Source of the DNA: an uncultured Anaeroplasmataceae bacterium
Lineage (GTDB): Bacteria; Bacillota_I; Bacilli_A; Acholeplasmatales; Anaeroplasmataceae
Direction: 5' to 3'
Assembly (NCBI GenBank): GCA_949840955.1
Contig: CATKXV010000003.1
Location: 62,001 to 126,000 of the forward strand
DNA length: 64,000 bases
In this document: positions 51,540 through 63,200 of the stretch, in pieces
Position numbering within the stretch: the stretch's first letter is position 1
Layout: every line of letters starts with the position of its first letter
Position numbers and translations under genes: made by a program
The notes under the pieces: model-generated
Database searches by the model: none
The model's input: the letters and a program-made list of their open reading frames with translations, nothing else
Told to the model about the DNA's origin: nothing

Positions 51540-52589
51540 CTACCTCTTCATCTTTGGATCCATAGCATCTCTTAAGCCATCACCAACAAAGTTAAAGCCT
51601 AAAACTGCTATAACAATTAAGACACCTGCTGGAATCCATAGGAACGGATAATTTGCTAAAATGGTAGGATCGTTGGCAGATGAAATCATCGTTCCCCATG
51701 CAGCATATGGAATAGGAATACCCAAATTCAGATAGCTTAATGTAGATTCATATAATATAATACTTCCCAAGCCCAATGTCATAGATACGATAAGCTGAGG
51801 CATGACATTAGGAACAAGGTGTTTAAAAATTCTTCTTCTTATAGGTAAGCCCATAACCTCCGTTGCTACCATAAATTCCTGTTCTCTTAGGGATAAGATT
51901 TGACCACGAACCATACGGGCTGTTCCACTCCAGCCAAATATTGTCAGGATTACCATAAGATAATAAATACGCATTTTAGGATCAATTTCCCAGGATTTTA
52001 ATACCTCACTGGCAATCAATAAAATAGGAAGCGTTGGAATACAGTTGAAGATATCAACAATACGCATAATGATTTGATCTACCCATTTTCCAAAATAACC
52101 AGCAATTCCTCCTAAGATAACTCCAAGTAAGGTTTCTAATATAACAACCACAAAGCCTAAAGTCAAGGAAATTCTTCCACCATACATCAAACGAATAAAG
52201 ACATCCATCCCCTTTTCATCTGTTCCTAGGAAATGAGATGCACTAGGAGAATCCTTTAGATTGGTATTGATGGTCTGTTCTATAATTTGATAGGTCCATA
52301 TCGTAGATCCGTCTGGTCCTTCAAAGCTGATATAATCCACAACCTCAACGATGCTTGGAGTTTCATCTGTAGTAATTTCTCCCCATTTATAGCCACAGGC
52401 ATGGAGAAGCACTGGACCTAAAAAGGAATAGATAAATAGGAAAACAAGCATAACTAGTCCAACAATAGATAATTTAGATCGAAAAAATCTTCTAAATACC
52501 AAGCGTATCGGTGACATTTCCTTGTATTGAACTTCTTCCTCCGTAGTGTCTTTCTCCTCTACTACCTCTTCTATAACTTCTTTTTCCAT
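51540..52589 (-). CDS. oppC: Oligopeptide ABC transporter permease OppC (system 2)
   Basis: 349 aa. An acidic cytosolic N-terminus precedes membrane segment 1 (about 43-62); a loop of about 75 residues leads to the permease core (GTDEKGMDVFIRLMYGGRISL) with the EAA motif (QEFMVATEVMGLPIRRRIFKHLVPN) and the closing FNFVGDGLRDAMDPKMK. Start 52589 (ATG) is preferred to GTG 52598, as AGGTGA lies 5 nt before it and overlaps the GTG. Follows oppB2 by 9 nt. Confidence 0.94.
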   Translation of the reverse strand: MEKEVIEEVVEEKDTTEEEVQYKEMSPIRLVFRRFFRSKLSIVGLVMLVFLFIYSFLGPVLLHACGYKWGEITTDETPSIVEVVDYISFEGPDGSTIWTYQIIEQTINTNLKDSPSASHFLGTDEKGMDVFIRLMYGGRISLTLGFVVVILETLLGVILGGIAGYFGKWVDQIIMRIVDIFNCIPTLPILLIASEVLKSWEIDPKMRIYYLMVILTIFGWSGTARMVRGQILSLREQEFMVATEVMGLPIRRRIFKHLVPNVMPQLIVSMTLGLGSIILYESTLSYLNLGIPIPYAAWGTMISSANDPTILANYPFLWIPAGVLIVIAVLGFNFVGDGLRDAMDPKMKR

Positions 52590-52598
52590 ATGCCTCAC

Positions 52599-53606
52599 CT
52601 ACTTTCCTAGCTTAACTCTTGGATCCACTACTGCATACATTAAATCAGAAAGTAATGTACCAATAACGGTTAAGATTGCTAAAAACATATTATATCCCAT
52701 TACAAAGGGAATATCTCCTTGCTGCAAAGCCTTATAGGCCAAACGACCAATACCATCAATAGCAAAGACCTCCTCTGTAATCATGGCTCCACCAAAGAGG
52801 GAGGGTAAAATTCCTGCAAGCATGGTCACAAGTGGAATCATGGTATTTCTGAAGGCATGCACATAAATGACACGCTTTTCAGATAAGCCTTTGGCTCTAG
52901 CTGTTCGAATATAATCTGCATTTAAAACATCCAGCATATTGGTTCTTGTATACCTCATCAAGCCTCCTATAGAAAGAACAACCAAAACTACCATAGGTAA
53001 AACAAGATGATGAGCCATATCTAAATAATACCTTAAATGATCCACAAAACCATTCCCATAGGACTGAGATGGATCAACCAATCCACTCACAGGAAACCAG
53101 CCCAAATCAGAGGCAAATACCTTGATCAAAAGTGCTGCGAAGAAATAGGATGGTAAGGATATGCCAATCATCGCTAATATGGTCACGGTATAATCCCGTA
53201 TAGAATATTGATGTGTTGCTGAGGAAATACCCAAAGGGATTGCTATTAAAAATTGGAAAATCATCGCAATAAACGCAATAACAAAGGAAATCCACATGTT
53301 TTCAGCAATTACACTAGAAACCTCCTTTTTATAAATAAATGAGGTTCCTAAATCCCCCTTAAACAGGTTTCCTAGCCATCCAAAATATCCCTTTAAAATA
53401 CCAATAAAGGAATTATCAGCCAGACCATATAGGGCTTTAAATTCATTGATTTGATCCATTGTAATTGTTCCTTGCCCTAGCTGAGCAGAGAAGCTATTTT
53501 CTATATAATCTGTTGGCATCAGTCGTACAAGAAAATATATAATCATAGAAACACCAATGAGAATGATTATGGATAGTCCTAATCTTTTTATGATATATTT
53601 CAGCAT
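52599..53606 (-). CDS. oppB: Oligopeptide ABC transporter permease OppB (system 2)
   Basis: 335 aa, six membrane segments, typical N-terminus LKYIIKRLGLSIIILIGVS, EAA motif (NADYIRTARAKGLSEKRVIYVHAFRN) and C-terminal LLSDLMYAVVDPRVKLG. Normal length for the family. It lies 28 nt after oppA2. Confidence 0.95.
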   Translation of the reverse strand: MLKYIIKRLGLSIIILIGVSMIIYFLVRLMPTDYIENSFSAQLGQGTITMDQINEFKALYGLADNSFIGILKGYFGWLGNLFKGDLGTSFIYKKEVSSVIAENMWISFVIAFIAMIFQFLIAIPLGISSATHQYSIRDYTVTILAMIGISLPSYFFAALLIKVFASDLGWFPVSGLVDPSQSYGNGFVDHLRYYLDMAHHLVLPMVVLVVLSIGGLMRYTRTNMLDVLNADYIRTARAKGLSEKRVIYVHAFRNTMIPLVTMLAGILPSLFGGAMITEEVFAIDGIGRLAYKALQQGDIPFVMGYNMFLAILTVIGTLLSDLMYAVVDPRVKLGK

Positions 53607-53634
53607 ATTCCTACCCCCTTATGCGAATTGTAAA

Positions 53635-56109
53635 TTAATTTTCTTTTAAGCCTAATTCCCAAATACGACTGATTGGTCCGTTATAAGGCGTAATATCTGC
53701 CTTTGGCGTCATCGTTGTTTCATCAATTATATTGGTATTATAAGCATATAAATCACTTCTTTGATATGTTGGAAGCTCAACAGCTAAATCCATAACAATA
53801 TCTAAAGCCTGTGCATAAATTGTTTTTCTTTGAGATTCAATTAAGGTTTCACGTGCTTTATCAATTAAATCAGAAAGCTCAACCACCTTATTGTATTCAT
53901 ATTCATATTTTTTACGATTATTTTTGATTGCCTTATATCCCCAGTTTGTTGTTGATGTGGCTGTTGAATCCATGTGGTAAACCTGATACATATCTGGGTC
54001 TACAGCAGCACTCCATGCAGCAGCCCATACCGTTAAGCTACCCTGATTCAATTTCTTTAACGCATCGTTATCTGGATAAATGGAAATATCAAAGCCATGA
54101 GCATTTAAAATTTCAGAAGCACGCTTTAAAGCTAGATAAGCTGGATGGTCTGTTGAATCTCCTGCTATCGTAAAGGTATATTTTAGGGTATGTCCATTTT
54201 TGGTATATACACCATTTTTATTTTTTACATAGCCTGCATCCTTCACTAATTTTTCTGAGGCTTCTCCTGTAGCATCAAATGCATAATATTGCTCTGTTAA
54301 ATTATCTGGATAAGCCCAGCTAGCCTTCGTCATAGGACGATAAATTGGAGAAGCATAGCCTGGATAATAATCTAAGCATAGCTGAATATTAATCGCATGC
54401 ATAATGGCTCTTCTGACAGCAACATCAGGAATTTTAGCTGCATTAATTCCAATATATCCATATCCATTGGTCATAACATAATTCGAATTATAGCCCTTTG
54501 ATTTATTTGCATTTAAATCATCAATAATCTCTTGCTTACAGGAAGGCTCAATAAAGTGTACCTGATTTGAATAAAGAGCACTCATCAATTGATTGGTAGA
54601 AATTACCTGGTAATTAATATAACGAATCTTTGGTTTTCCCATTAAGAAATAATCATTTCGCTCAAAATAAACAACGTTATGCTCATAAAAATTAGCTGCA
54701 TTGGTTGTAGAGGAATCTCCAGATTTATTACTTGCCTTATATGCTCCAGCACCTACAGGTAAACCAATCTTACTTTGATTCTTAATGACAGTGTCTTGGA
54801 AGGTTTGGCTGGAGTATTCTACACCAAAATTCTCTTCATAATCAAATTTGTCAATAAGCTCCTTTGTAGAATAATAATACATTGGTGCAATGGAAATACC
54901 AAAGTTCCAAATTGCCTTTGGATCCACATCATAAATGGTAATCTCTAATACCTCATTCGTATTGTTTCCTACGGCACCTTCACTATTATAGGTTGGTACT
55001 GCATAGGTTTTTCCATTGACTGTTACCTCTTCTGTTCGATTTGCAAAGCGAATTCCGGATATATTCTTATACTCTCTTTTGGTATCTTGGAAATATTTAT
55101 CCTTTTCTAGGTTTGCAAAATATTCACGAATATTGGTTGCGGTCTGATAATTTGAAATAACAGAAATGATATCCTTAGGAACAACTGTGTCATAAACCGT
55201 TTGGATGGCCTTTTCTCTACTCCAATTTTTACTATCCGCTCCATAGGAATAATCAAATTCATAATTATCCTTATTCCACTGGATATAGCCCTCTGCATAA
55301 AGGAAAGCCTCTGTATCATTGGATAGAGTAACATCCTTCCCTGATTTATCTGTATATTTGATAGATTCATAGGAATCCATATTATTCGTATAATCCTCTT
55401 CTAGCTCCTCCTTAAATAAGGAACAAGCCTTTTCTAAATCCTCTACAGCAGTAGCATAATCCTCACCAAAGCTCTTGGCTTCTTCTGCAATTTCAGCCTT
55501 AAATTGTTCATAATTTAAGGTGGTTCCCTTATGGTTATCCCATACAATTTCAGCTAAATCCACCAAACGTAAAACACGGTCATCTGCTAAATTCATAAAG
55601 TTCTCATTAAAGGAATCCTGAGCAGCCTGATTTGCTGTTTGTGTACGATATTCCTTTAGCCCCACAATATCTGTAGAATACAGCGTTGCAGAACCATAAT
55701 ATAGAGGATCCAAATATTCATAAAAATTGAATAAAACATCCTTCATTGTTAATGGTGTGTTATTGCTAAATTTCACATCATTTTTTAAAACAAATTGATA
55801 TTTTGTAGCAGTTTTCCCATCTACTGTTGTAGGTATTTCTGCATAATCCAATACCACAACAGCTTCATTTTCTCCATAGGCAACCTTTCCATCCTTGTCA
55901 CTTCCAAGCATAGAAATTTGAGTCATACCAACGATATTACTATCGGTTGCTGAAGTTGAATAAAATGGATTAAATACACCATCTAATTCTTGGGTTGCTA
56001 GTACCAATCTTGTACTTTCATTACTAATTTTTTGTTCTGTAGTACATGCAACTAGGCTCATACTACTCACTACTGCCATAGCAGTAATTGCTAATCTTTT
56101 AAAATTCAT
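53635..56109 (-). CDS. oppA: Oligopeptide-binding lipoprotein OppA (system 2, SBP family 5)
   Basis: 824 aa. Signal peptide and lipobox SLVAC (Cys about 22). Family-5 segments: LVLATQELDGVFNPFYSTSA, FVLKNDVKFSNNTPLTMKDVLFNFYEYL, and VAVRRAIMHAINIQLCLDYY. An acidic helical stretch of about 100 residues (about 190-290) is inserted early in the fold and makes it longer than the usual 550-600. Only distantly similar to OppA1, so probably a different peptide range. AGGAGG lies upstream; 13 nt after the preceding lipoprotein gene. Confidence 0.92.
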   Translation of the reverse strand: MNFKRLAITAMAVVSSMSLVACTTEQKISNESTRLVLATQELDGVFNPFYSTSATDSNIVGMTQISMLGSDKDGKVAYGENEAVVVLDYAEIPTTVDGKTATKYQFVLKNDVKFSNNTPLTMKDVLFNFYEYLDPLYYGSATLYSTDIVGLKEYRTQTANQAAQDSFNENFMNLADDRVLRLVDLAEIVWDNHKGTTLNYEQFKAEIAEEAKSFGEDYATAVEDLEKACSLFKEELEEDYTNNMDSYESIKYTDKSGKDVTLSNDTEAFLYAEGYIQWNKDNYEFDYSYGADSKNWSREKAIQTVYDTVVPKDIISVISNYQTATNIREYFANLEKDKYFQDTKREYKNISGIRFANRTEEVTVNGKTYAVPTYNSEGAVGNNTNEVLEITIYDVDPKAIWNFGISIAPMYYYSTKELIDKFDYEENFGVEYSSQTFQDTVIKNQSKIGLPVGAGAYKASNKSGDSSTTNAANFYEHNVVYFERNDYFLMGKPKIRYINYQVISTNQLMSALYSNQVHFIEPSCKQEIIDDLNANKSKGYNSNYVMTNGYGYIGINAAKIPDVAVRRAIMHAINIQLCLDYYPGYASPIYRPMTKASWAYPDNLTEQYYAFDATGEASEKLVKDAGYVKNKNGVYTKNGHTLKYTFTIAGDSTDHPAYLALKRASEILNAHGFDISIYPDNDALKKLNQGSLTVWAAAWSAAVDPDMYQVYHMDSTATSTTNWGYKAIKNNRKKYEYEYNKVVELSDLIDKARETLIESQRKTIYAQALDIVMDLAVELPTYQRSDLYAYNTNIIDETTMTPKADITPYNGPISRIWELGLKEN

Positions 56110-56122
56110 ATAATCCTCCTTT

Positions 56123-57217
56123 TTAACCTCTTTGGTCTATAACCTCATAATTTGATTTGAAATTTTTCACTATCAGCTTTTCCTCATCAAAGATATATAC
56201 AGGCTGATCTATTTTTATCGTTAGCGTTCCTCCACTAGATAAGGATAAGCCCTCTGGTATAATCACCTTGGAGTTTTTAACCTCAACATTCGATATAGTG
56301 ACATTTCCACTTGCCTCTCCAGCAAGTCCAGCAATACTAAGCTCACGAACTGTTTTGGTTGGAAGCAAGATAGTAGCTCCATCAAAGGTAACATTTTGAA
56401 TGGAAGCACCATCGAGTAAACTACTGAAAATGGAATATCGTAAAATAGCACGATTTTGAGCTTCTATTGTAAAATTAGAAATTGTATGACCATTTCCTTC
56501 CAAGGTCCCTGAAAACTCTCTTGCAAATTTTAGGGCTTGTCCATTACAATTAATATCATTTAATAAATAGATGCTTCCTGTTGCACTATTTAGCTCCTCT
56601 AGGGTTGAAACTAGAGTATAGGTTCCTTTGATATATCTCACATACACCTTTACATCTAGGCTTTCCTCACCCCCTGGATGCTGAAAGGCTACATCCCAAG
56701 GACTTGTGAGATTCTTATCCTTAAAAAAGCCATAAGCTGTATAGCCCTCTCGAGTATTAGCCTTACTTAGGAAGTCTGAGAAGGTATCCTTTGCTTCAAC
56801 AGTATAGGTGTAAAGGCTTTGTTCTGTACCTGCCTCATCCACATAAGCAAGCGTATAGCTATACACAATCTTCGTTCCCCATTTGGCATATAGAACGATA
56901 TCCTCCGTTATTTTATCCTTTTTAAAATCCCAAGGCTCTGTTAAATCCGCATCCTTATACCAGCCCAGAAAATCAAAGCCCTGCTTTTTCAAAACACAGT
57001 TAGGTAATTCAGTAGGATCACAAATATAGCTGTTGGGCTCAAAAGCATACTTAATAGAATTGGTTATGTCTGTTACCGCATTCGTAAGAATCCCACCATT
57101 AAAATCAAATTGTACGGTAGAGGTATATCCCTTATCCTTATAGCTTTCTTTACTATCCTTACAGGAGACTAAGAACAAGCCAAACAAAAGGATTAAACCG
57201 TAAAATATTTTTTTCAT
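56123..57217 (-). CDS. Lipoprotein with Listeria/Bacteroides repeats and a beta-helix-like region
   Basis: 364 aa, lipobox FLVSC (Cys about 19). Two Flg_new-type repeats follow: FDFLGWYKDADLTEPWDF ... LYAKWG and AYGFFKDKNLTSPWDV ... VYVRYI. The C-terminal half (from about 200) resembles GLUG/right-handed beta-helix adhesin segments (REFSGTLEGNGHTISNFTI). Such modules occur in surface adhesins and in peptidase accessory domains. It sits between the subtilase (10 nt upstream) and oppA2 (13 nt downstream), in the same operon. Function unknown. Confidence 0.85.
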   Translation of the reverse strand: MKKIFYGLILLFGLFLVSCKDSKESYKDKGYTSTVQFDFNGGILTNAVTDITNSIKYAFEPNSYICDPTELPNCVLKKQGFDFLGWYKDADLTEPWDFKKDKITEDIVLYAKWGTKIVYSYTLAYVDEAGTEQSLYTYTVEAKDTFSDFLSKANTREGYTAYGFFKDKNLTSPWDVAFQHPGGEESLDVKVYVRYIKGTYTLVSTLEELNSATGSIYLLNDINCNGQALKFAREFSGTLEGNGHTISNFTIEAQNRAILRYSIFSSLLDGASIQNVTFDGATILLPTKTVRELSIAGLAGEASGNVTISNVEVKNSKVIIPEGLSLSSGGTLTIKIDQPVYIFDEEKLIVKNFKSNYEVIDQRG

Positions 57218-57227
57218 ACTTAGCCTC

Positions 57228-60200
57228 CTATTCTTCTGTTTTCTTTTTCTTTTTTATGAGTATTATAACGACACTTCCTACAGCGCCAGCTAAAAGCACA
57301 GCTCCCAAGCAAGAGCATAGAATGATAATCCAAGTATTGGATTGCTCCTTTGGTTCTACTTCTTCCTTGTTGGCATTTTTATAGCTTTCATATTCCTTTG
57401 TAAAATCTAGCTCTTCATCTAAGACATCCTCTAAATCTGCTAGCTTTTGTACAAGGGTAGAATAGTTTTCTACAAGAACCTTTTCTGCCTCAGTTAGATT
57501 GGAATAAGACTGATATGCCGTACGAATTCGATCATAGCTATATTTGGAATTATCGACATCAAATAATCTTTGGATAAGTCGAGATGTGATGGAAGCATTG
57601 AGGCATTCCTTAGCTCTAAGATAAAGAGCTATTGTATCCTCTGCTACATAACTCATTTGGGAAGAATCAGCAAGTAGGGAATTATAATAAAATTCAATTT
57701 CTCCTAGCTGATCTGCATCTTTCCAGGTAATGCTTGAAGGAATATATTTACACAACTCATTAAACTTTGATGCACTTAGACCCATAGTTTTTCCACTCGT
57801 AACACGATTCCCATGATCATCTACTACATCATCAAAATAGGTTTTATAAATTAAGCTGTCATAGCCTTCACTATTTTCAGGATAAATATAGGTTAAGCCT
57901 GTAACCTGGCCTACTGTACCAACAAAGTTTTGATAATATAGTGGATAAAGAATAGTTCCAGCAGCATCATAGTAATAATCAAATGGATAAAGCATATCAA
58001 ATTTCGGGAAGGTATCTGGGGTTGGTGTAACCTCTATTGTCATTGTTCCCTCTAATGTTGGAGCCTTATAGGAATGGAAAACCACCTGCTTCAAATTTGG
58101 TGTATTATAGAATCCAAAATTACCGATTGCTTTTAAGGATGAAGGTAAGGTCAGCTTTTCTAAAAAGGTATTTCCACTACAAGCATAATATTCAATACGC
58201 TCTGTACCATCCATTACACTAAATTCCTTTGCTTCTTTTTTCGTTGGATATGCACTTAGCATATAGCCTCCAGATGGAAGCTTCATATATAAAACATCAT
58301 CTATAACAACCGAATGAGTAAGCTCCGTATTAGGCTCTGTATAAAATCTTTCAAGCTCTACTGTACCAGCAAACGCTAAATAATTGACCGTTTTTAAGGT
58401 TGCAGGCACCATAAATTCATGAAGCTTAGTTGCATAAAAGGCATTCGTTCCTATATAAGAAACCTTAGGAAGCTGAATATCCTCTAATCCTGTACAGCCA
58501 TAGAAGCCATATTCCTCAACAACCTCTACCTTTGGTGCATATACGCTTGTAGCAGTGGTCAAGCCATAAAAGGCTCTTGCCTCAATTGTTTTAGCATTAG
58601 GTATATTTAATTTGGTTACTGCGGTTTGATGTAGACAGCCTGCCTCAAAGGTTTCAATAAATTCTAAATTAATTTCCAATAAGGCTTCACAACCAAAGAA
58701 GGCAGATTCTGCTAAGGTTTTTAGTTTTTCTCCTAAAACAACCTCCTCTAAAGCTGTACAATAAGCGAAGGCTTGCATTTCCATTTGCTTAACATAGCTT
58801 AAATCTATTCTTTTAAGAGATGTACAGCCATAGAAGCAATCTACTCCAATATACTGTAAGGACATTGGGAATTCAATCTCTTCAAATATAGGACCATGTT
58901 CTCCACTTACATATTGGGCAAAGGCACCCTCCTCTAGACGCTCTACCTTAGGAAAGCTTACCCTTTTTAGATTATTACAATCAGCAAAGGCACCCTTACC
59001 AACCTCTGTTACATTTTCAAGATTCGCTTCTTCTAAATTGAAGCAATAGAAGAATGCATATTCACCAATTTTTCCTGTCACCTTAGATAAATCTATATTC
59101 TTTAATGATGTACAGCGATAGAAAGCCGCATTTTGAAGAGTGACATTTCTATCCTGTGGCATATGAACCGTAACTACAGGAGTTGCTTGAAATGCAGATT
59201 GACCTACAACGGAATCTGATCCTAAAGTTACCTCCTTTAGAGTAGAGCAATTATAGAAGGCGCCAGCTCCAATGGTTACGTGATTTCCTAAAACAACAGA
59301 GCTTACATTCGTTGCTGATAAAGCATATTCTCCTAAGCTTGTTACATTTTCAAGATTGATTTGGTTCAATTTATTACATTGATAGAATACAAAATCACCA
59401 ATTTCTATCTCCTGCTCTGGTAGAGCTACAGTTAAAAGATTACTACACTCTGCAAAAGCATTGGCTTCAATTTTGGCTAGCTTTGAACCAGCTTCACAGG
59501 CAAAGGAGGTTAAGCTGCTATTTAAAAAAGCACCCTCTTGAATAACTTCTACCTCTTTTGGCAAGATATAATTTCCCAAATTTAAGCCTGGACTAACAAG
59601 AATCAAGGCTGTCATATCCTTATTAAATAATACATTTCTGTTGACTGTATAATATTTTGAACCACTTGCATATATATTTTTTAATGAGTTACAATTATGG
59701 AAGCTAGATACTCCCATATGAAGTAATCTTGTATTTTCCTCAAAGATAAGATTTGTAATTCCAGCACCCTCAAATGCATAATCATCTAGCTCTATATCAG
59801 AGGAAGGTAATGTGAAATTCTTTAAGCCTGTACATTTGTAGAAGGCTCTAGGAGCAATATATTCTACCTTTCCCTCAAAGCTGATATTGCTTAAGGCTGT
59901 ACAATTTGCAAAGGCTCCCTCACCGATATAGACTAAATCATTTTTAATAACAACATTCTGTAATCTTTTGCAGTCCTTAAATACAAAATCAGGGAGACGA
60001 TTGCCATAGAATTCTATGGTACTGATTCTCGTATTTTCGAAGAAACTATCTCCGAGCTTTGTCCATGTTCCAAATAAAACTGTAGTTAATCTAGCACAAT
60101 TTGCAAAGGCACTTTCTCCAGCTCTCTTTAATTCTCTTAAATCCACAGCTTGAATGTATTTACAATTTGCAAAGGCATAATCTCCAATGGTATTTGCACT

Positions 60201-63200
60201 AATGGTATTTGCTTCTAATAAACGCTCACAATCATAGAAGGCTCTTGCCCCTATAACGACAACCTTCTCTAAGTTAATTTCCTCTAAAGAAGTGTTATTA
60301 TAAAAGGCATATTCCATAATCTTTGTACAGCTTGATGGTAAGGTTACCTTTTTTAAGGCTGTACAATTATAGAAGGCAAATTTTCTTATTTCCTCTACTC
60401 CTTCTGGAATGACTACACTTGTTATCGTAGTATTTCCAATAGGATCCTTTTTTGCATCTAAATCCTTATCATCCTCTACCTCTTTATCATTATCAAGAAT
60501 ATAATGGGAGAAGGCAAAGGATTCAATATACATAATACCTTCATCATCTGGGATGACTACCTCGCCACCTTTACCCTTATATTCCATAAGAGTTCGATTC
60601 TCAATAATAAATTCACTCTTAACCTCCACAGAGCATCTTGCAGTTATTGTAGAGGTTTTTCCATCAATTGTCATACGAAGTGTAATTCTAGTTTTACCCT
60701 CTGCAACTGCTGTTACAACTCCATTTTCATCTACAGTAGCAACACGCTCATTAGAGGATTGCCATTCTAGCTTATATCGAGAGGATGGCAAATTCCAAGG
60801 CTCCATCTTATAGCTTAATTTTATCTGCTCGGTTGGATAAAACCGAATGCTTGGAGAGGAATCAAAATAATTGATGGATCCCGTATGCCCTATTTCAGAA
60901 ATGTCATTATCTCCTTCAAAGGCAAATAATGTATTATAGGAGGTAAATTCAAGCTTGGTTAAATCAGCATTTTCACTTGAAAATTCATTATCTGAATTTA
61001 CCTCATTCGATACATGAATGACGATATTAATACTACGACCTGTAGTAGCACTAGTACACCGAATTGTTGCATTACCCTCACGTAAGCCTTCAATTTTACC
61101 ACGAACAACCGTTACTACAGATTCATTTGTAGAGCTCCAGGTAAGATTTTTCAAATAATCTCTTACGATATCCTCCTTACCTGCAATTTTTATATATTCT
61201 GTTAAATCTAATGTATCATGTATTTTTATATTGAATACATCCTCTGTAAAGGCTAGATTCTTACTATCGAGTTCAGGTAAACAAACCTGAAAGATATTAG
61301 AGTTCATCGCATAATCATCGATAAAGAAGGTTAATCCTTCACTTAAATTCGTTTGATATATCAAATCAATATAATCTGTAATTTCGATCGTTACAACGGT
61401 ATCCTCGCCTCGATTCGTTTGATAAACTGGAATAGGATTTTCAGTTAAGGAGGCATATGTCATGGAGCCCGTTTGAGTATTTGTATAAATTGATATAGGT
61501 CGAACAGATTGTACATAATGATTATCATAAACAGTTAAATCGACATAATACCGATCGATTTTGTCTACTCGGTCATATTCCTTTTTGAAATCAGCCTTCT
61601 TTAAAATTGGAGCTTCATAATCCACATAAAAGGAAAAGCTGAAGGTGTCATTTAAATTATTTTGGGTTGAATCCCAATCTAGACTGGCTTGCATTTTCAC
61701 TTCATAGTGGGTGTTGTTATCAAAAAGCGCATCTATCATTTCTAATTCAATAGAGGTAACATGCGGGTATTGTACCCCTGAATAATGCGATTTATAGCAA
61801 TTGTATTCCGTTTTAGACCATACAATCTCATTTGTATCTGTATTTCTTATGGTAATATCCATTTGCTTAGCGCCTCGAAGCAAGCCAGCAAATACAGCAT
61901 ATAAACCACTAATGGAGTCTTTATAATAGGATATTGCTGCATGCTCTGTAGTTGCAGGGATAGCATCATACTGATCTGTATCAATTTGATATACATAGCT
62001 TCCTAGAGGAATAATGTAATCATAATAATATCTTCCTAATGGGGTCGTTGCATAATAATCTGCCTTGATTCTATCATCGTCATCAATCGCAGCATCATAG
62101 GCCTCTGATTCTACCTCATAATAGCTTTTATCAAAGATAGGAGCCTCTGACCAATCTCCAAAGAAGGCAAGTAAAGGAATATTTAAATCAATCCCTTCTT
62201 CTGCTTTTAAGCAAATAAAGCCCTCAACATACATACCATTATCAAAATTTTGATTAATATAAGATTTATCCTTTTTAGACAATTTCATTGTTATGGTAAT
62301 GACAGCATCACCATTTGCCTCAACAACAACATTGTTTTTCTCCTTTTTACCGTTTCCAGCTACATCAAATTCTAAACTAGGGTTTAGCATATATGCCATT
62401 TCAGCCACATAGTTAGAATCTGATGTAGATAAAGATTCTGTCATAATCAAAGAGGAGAGATCATAAGTTAATACTTGATTAGACAAATTCTTCAAATGGA
62501 AACTAAAGATATATTCACCACTTCTCTTAGGGTCATCCCCTAATTCGATTTTCGTCTTATTTGAATTTTCTACATAAAGATAAGCATTCGTATTTACTGA
62601 ATTATAAAGACTTGCAAGTCCTGCTCCCTGCTTTCTTGGAGAGTATGGATTTCCCTTTTGATCTAAGGCAATTGTAGCAGTAGACATACATAACTGATTC
62701 ACCATATCTCTAATTTCAGTTGTAGAAAGGTTAGGATATTTTTCCTTAACATATTGACGGATTAGAATAGTAATACCACACATATTAGGGGAAGCCATAG
62801 AGGTACCTGATAATTTATCATAGCCCCCACCAGGGATTGCTGATAAAATATTCCCACCATGAGCTGTAATTTCTGGCTTCAGCTCTAGGCTTGGTGTAGG
62901 TCCCCAGCTTGAAAAATCAGACATAAATGGACCTGCTAAATTATTGGCATTAAATTCTAAAACTCCCTCAGCCTTAGAGGCCAAAAGAATACCATCATCC
63001 TTAGAAATTGAAATCACTGGAATTTTTACATCATTTCCTACAGTCATAATAATATCTCCAAAGACATTATTATAAACGATACAAGCAATCGCTCCAGCCT
63101 CAGCAGCATACTGTACCTTTTCCTCAAAGGATATATCTCCACGCTTAACCAAAGCAATTTTACCCTTTACATCAATTCCCATATAGTTGGCTGTCATACC

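Noticed and set aside
60504-60813. Plus-strand ORFs inside the subtilase gene
   Set aside because: They are antisense shadows of the repeat-rich coding region and have no ribosome site.
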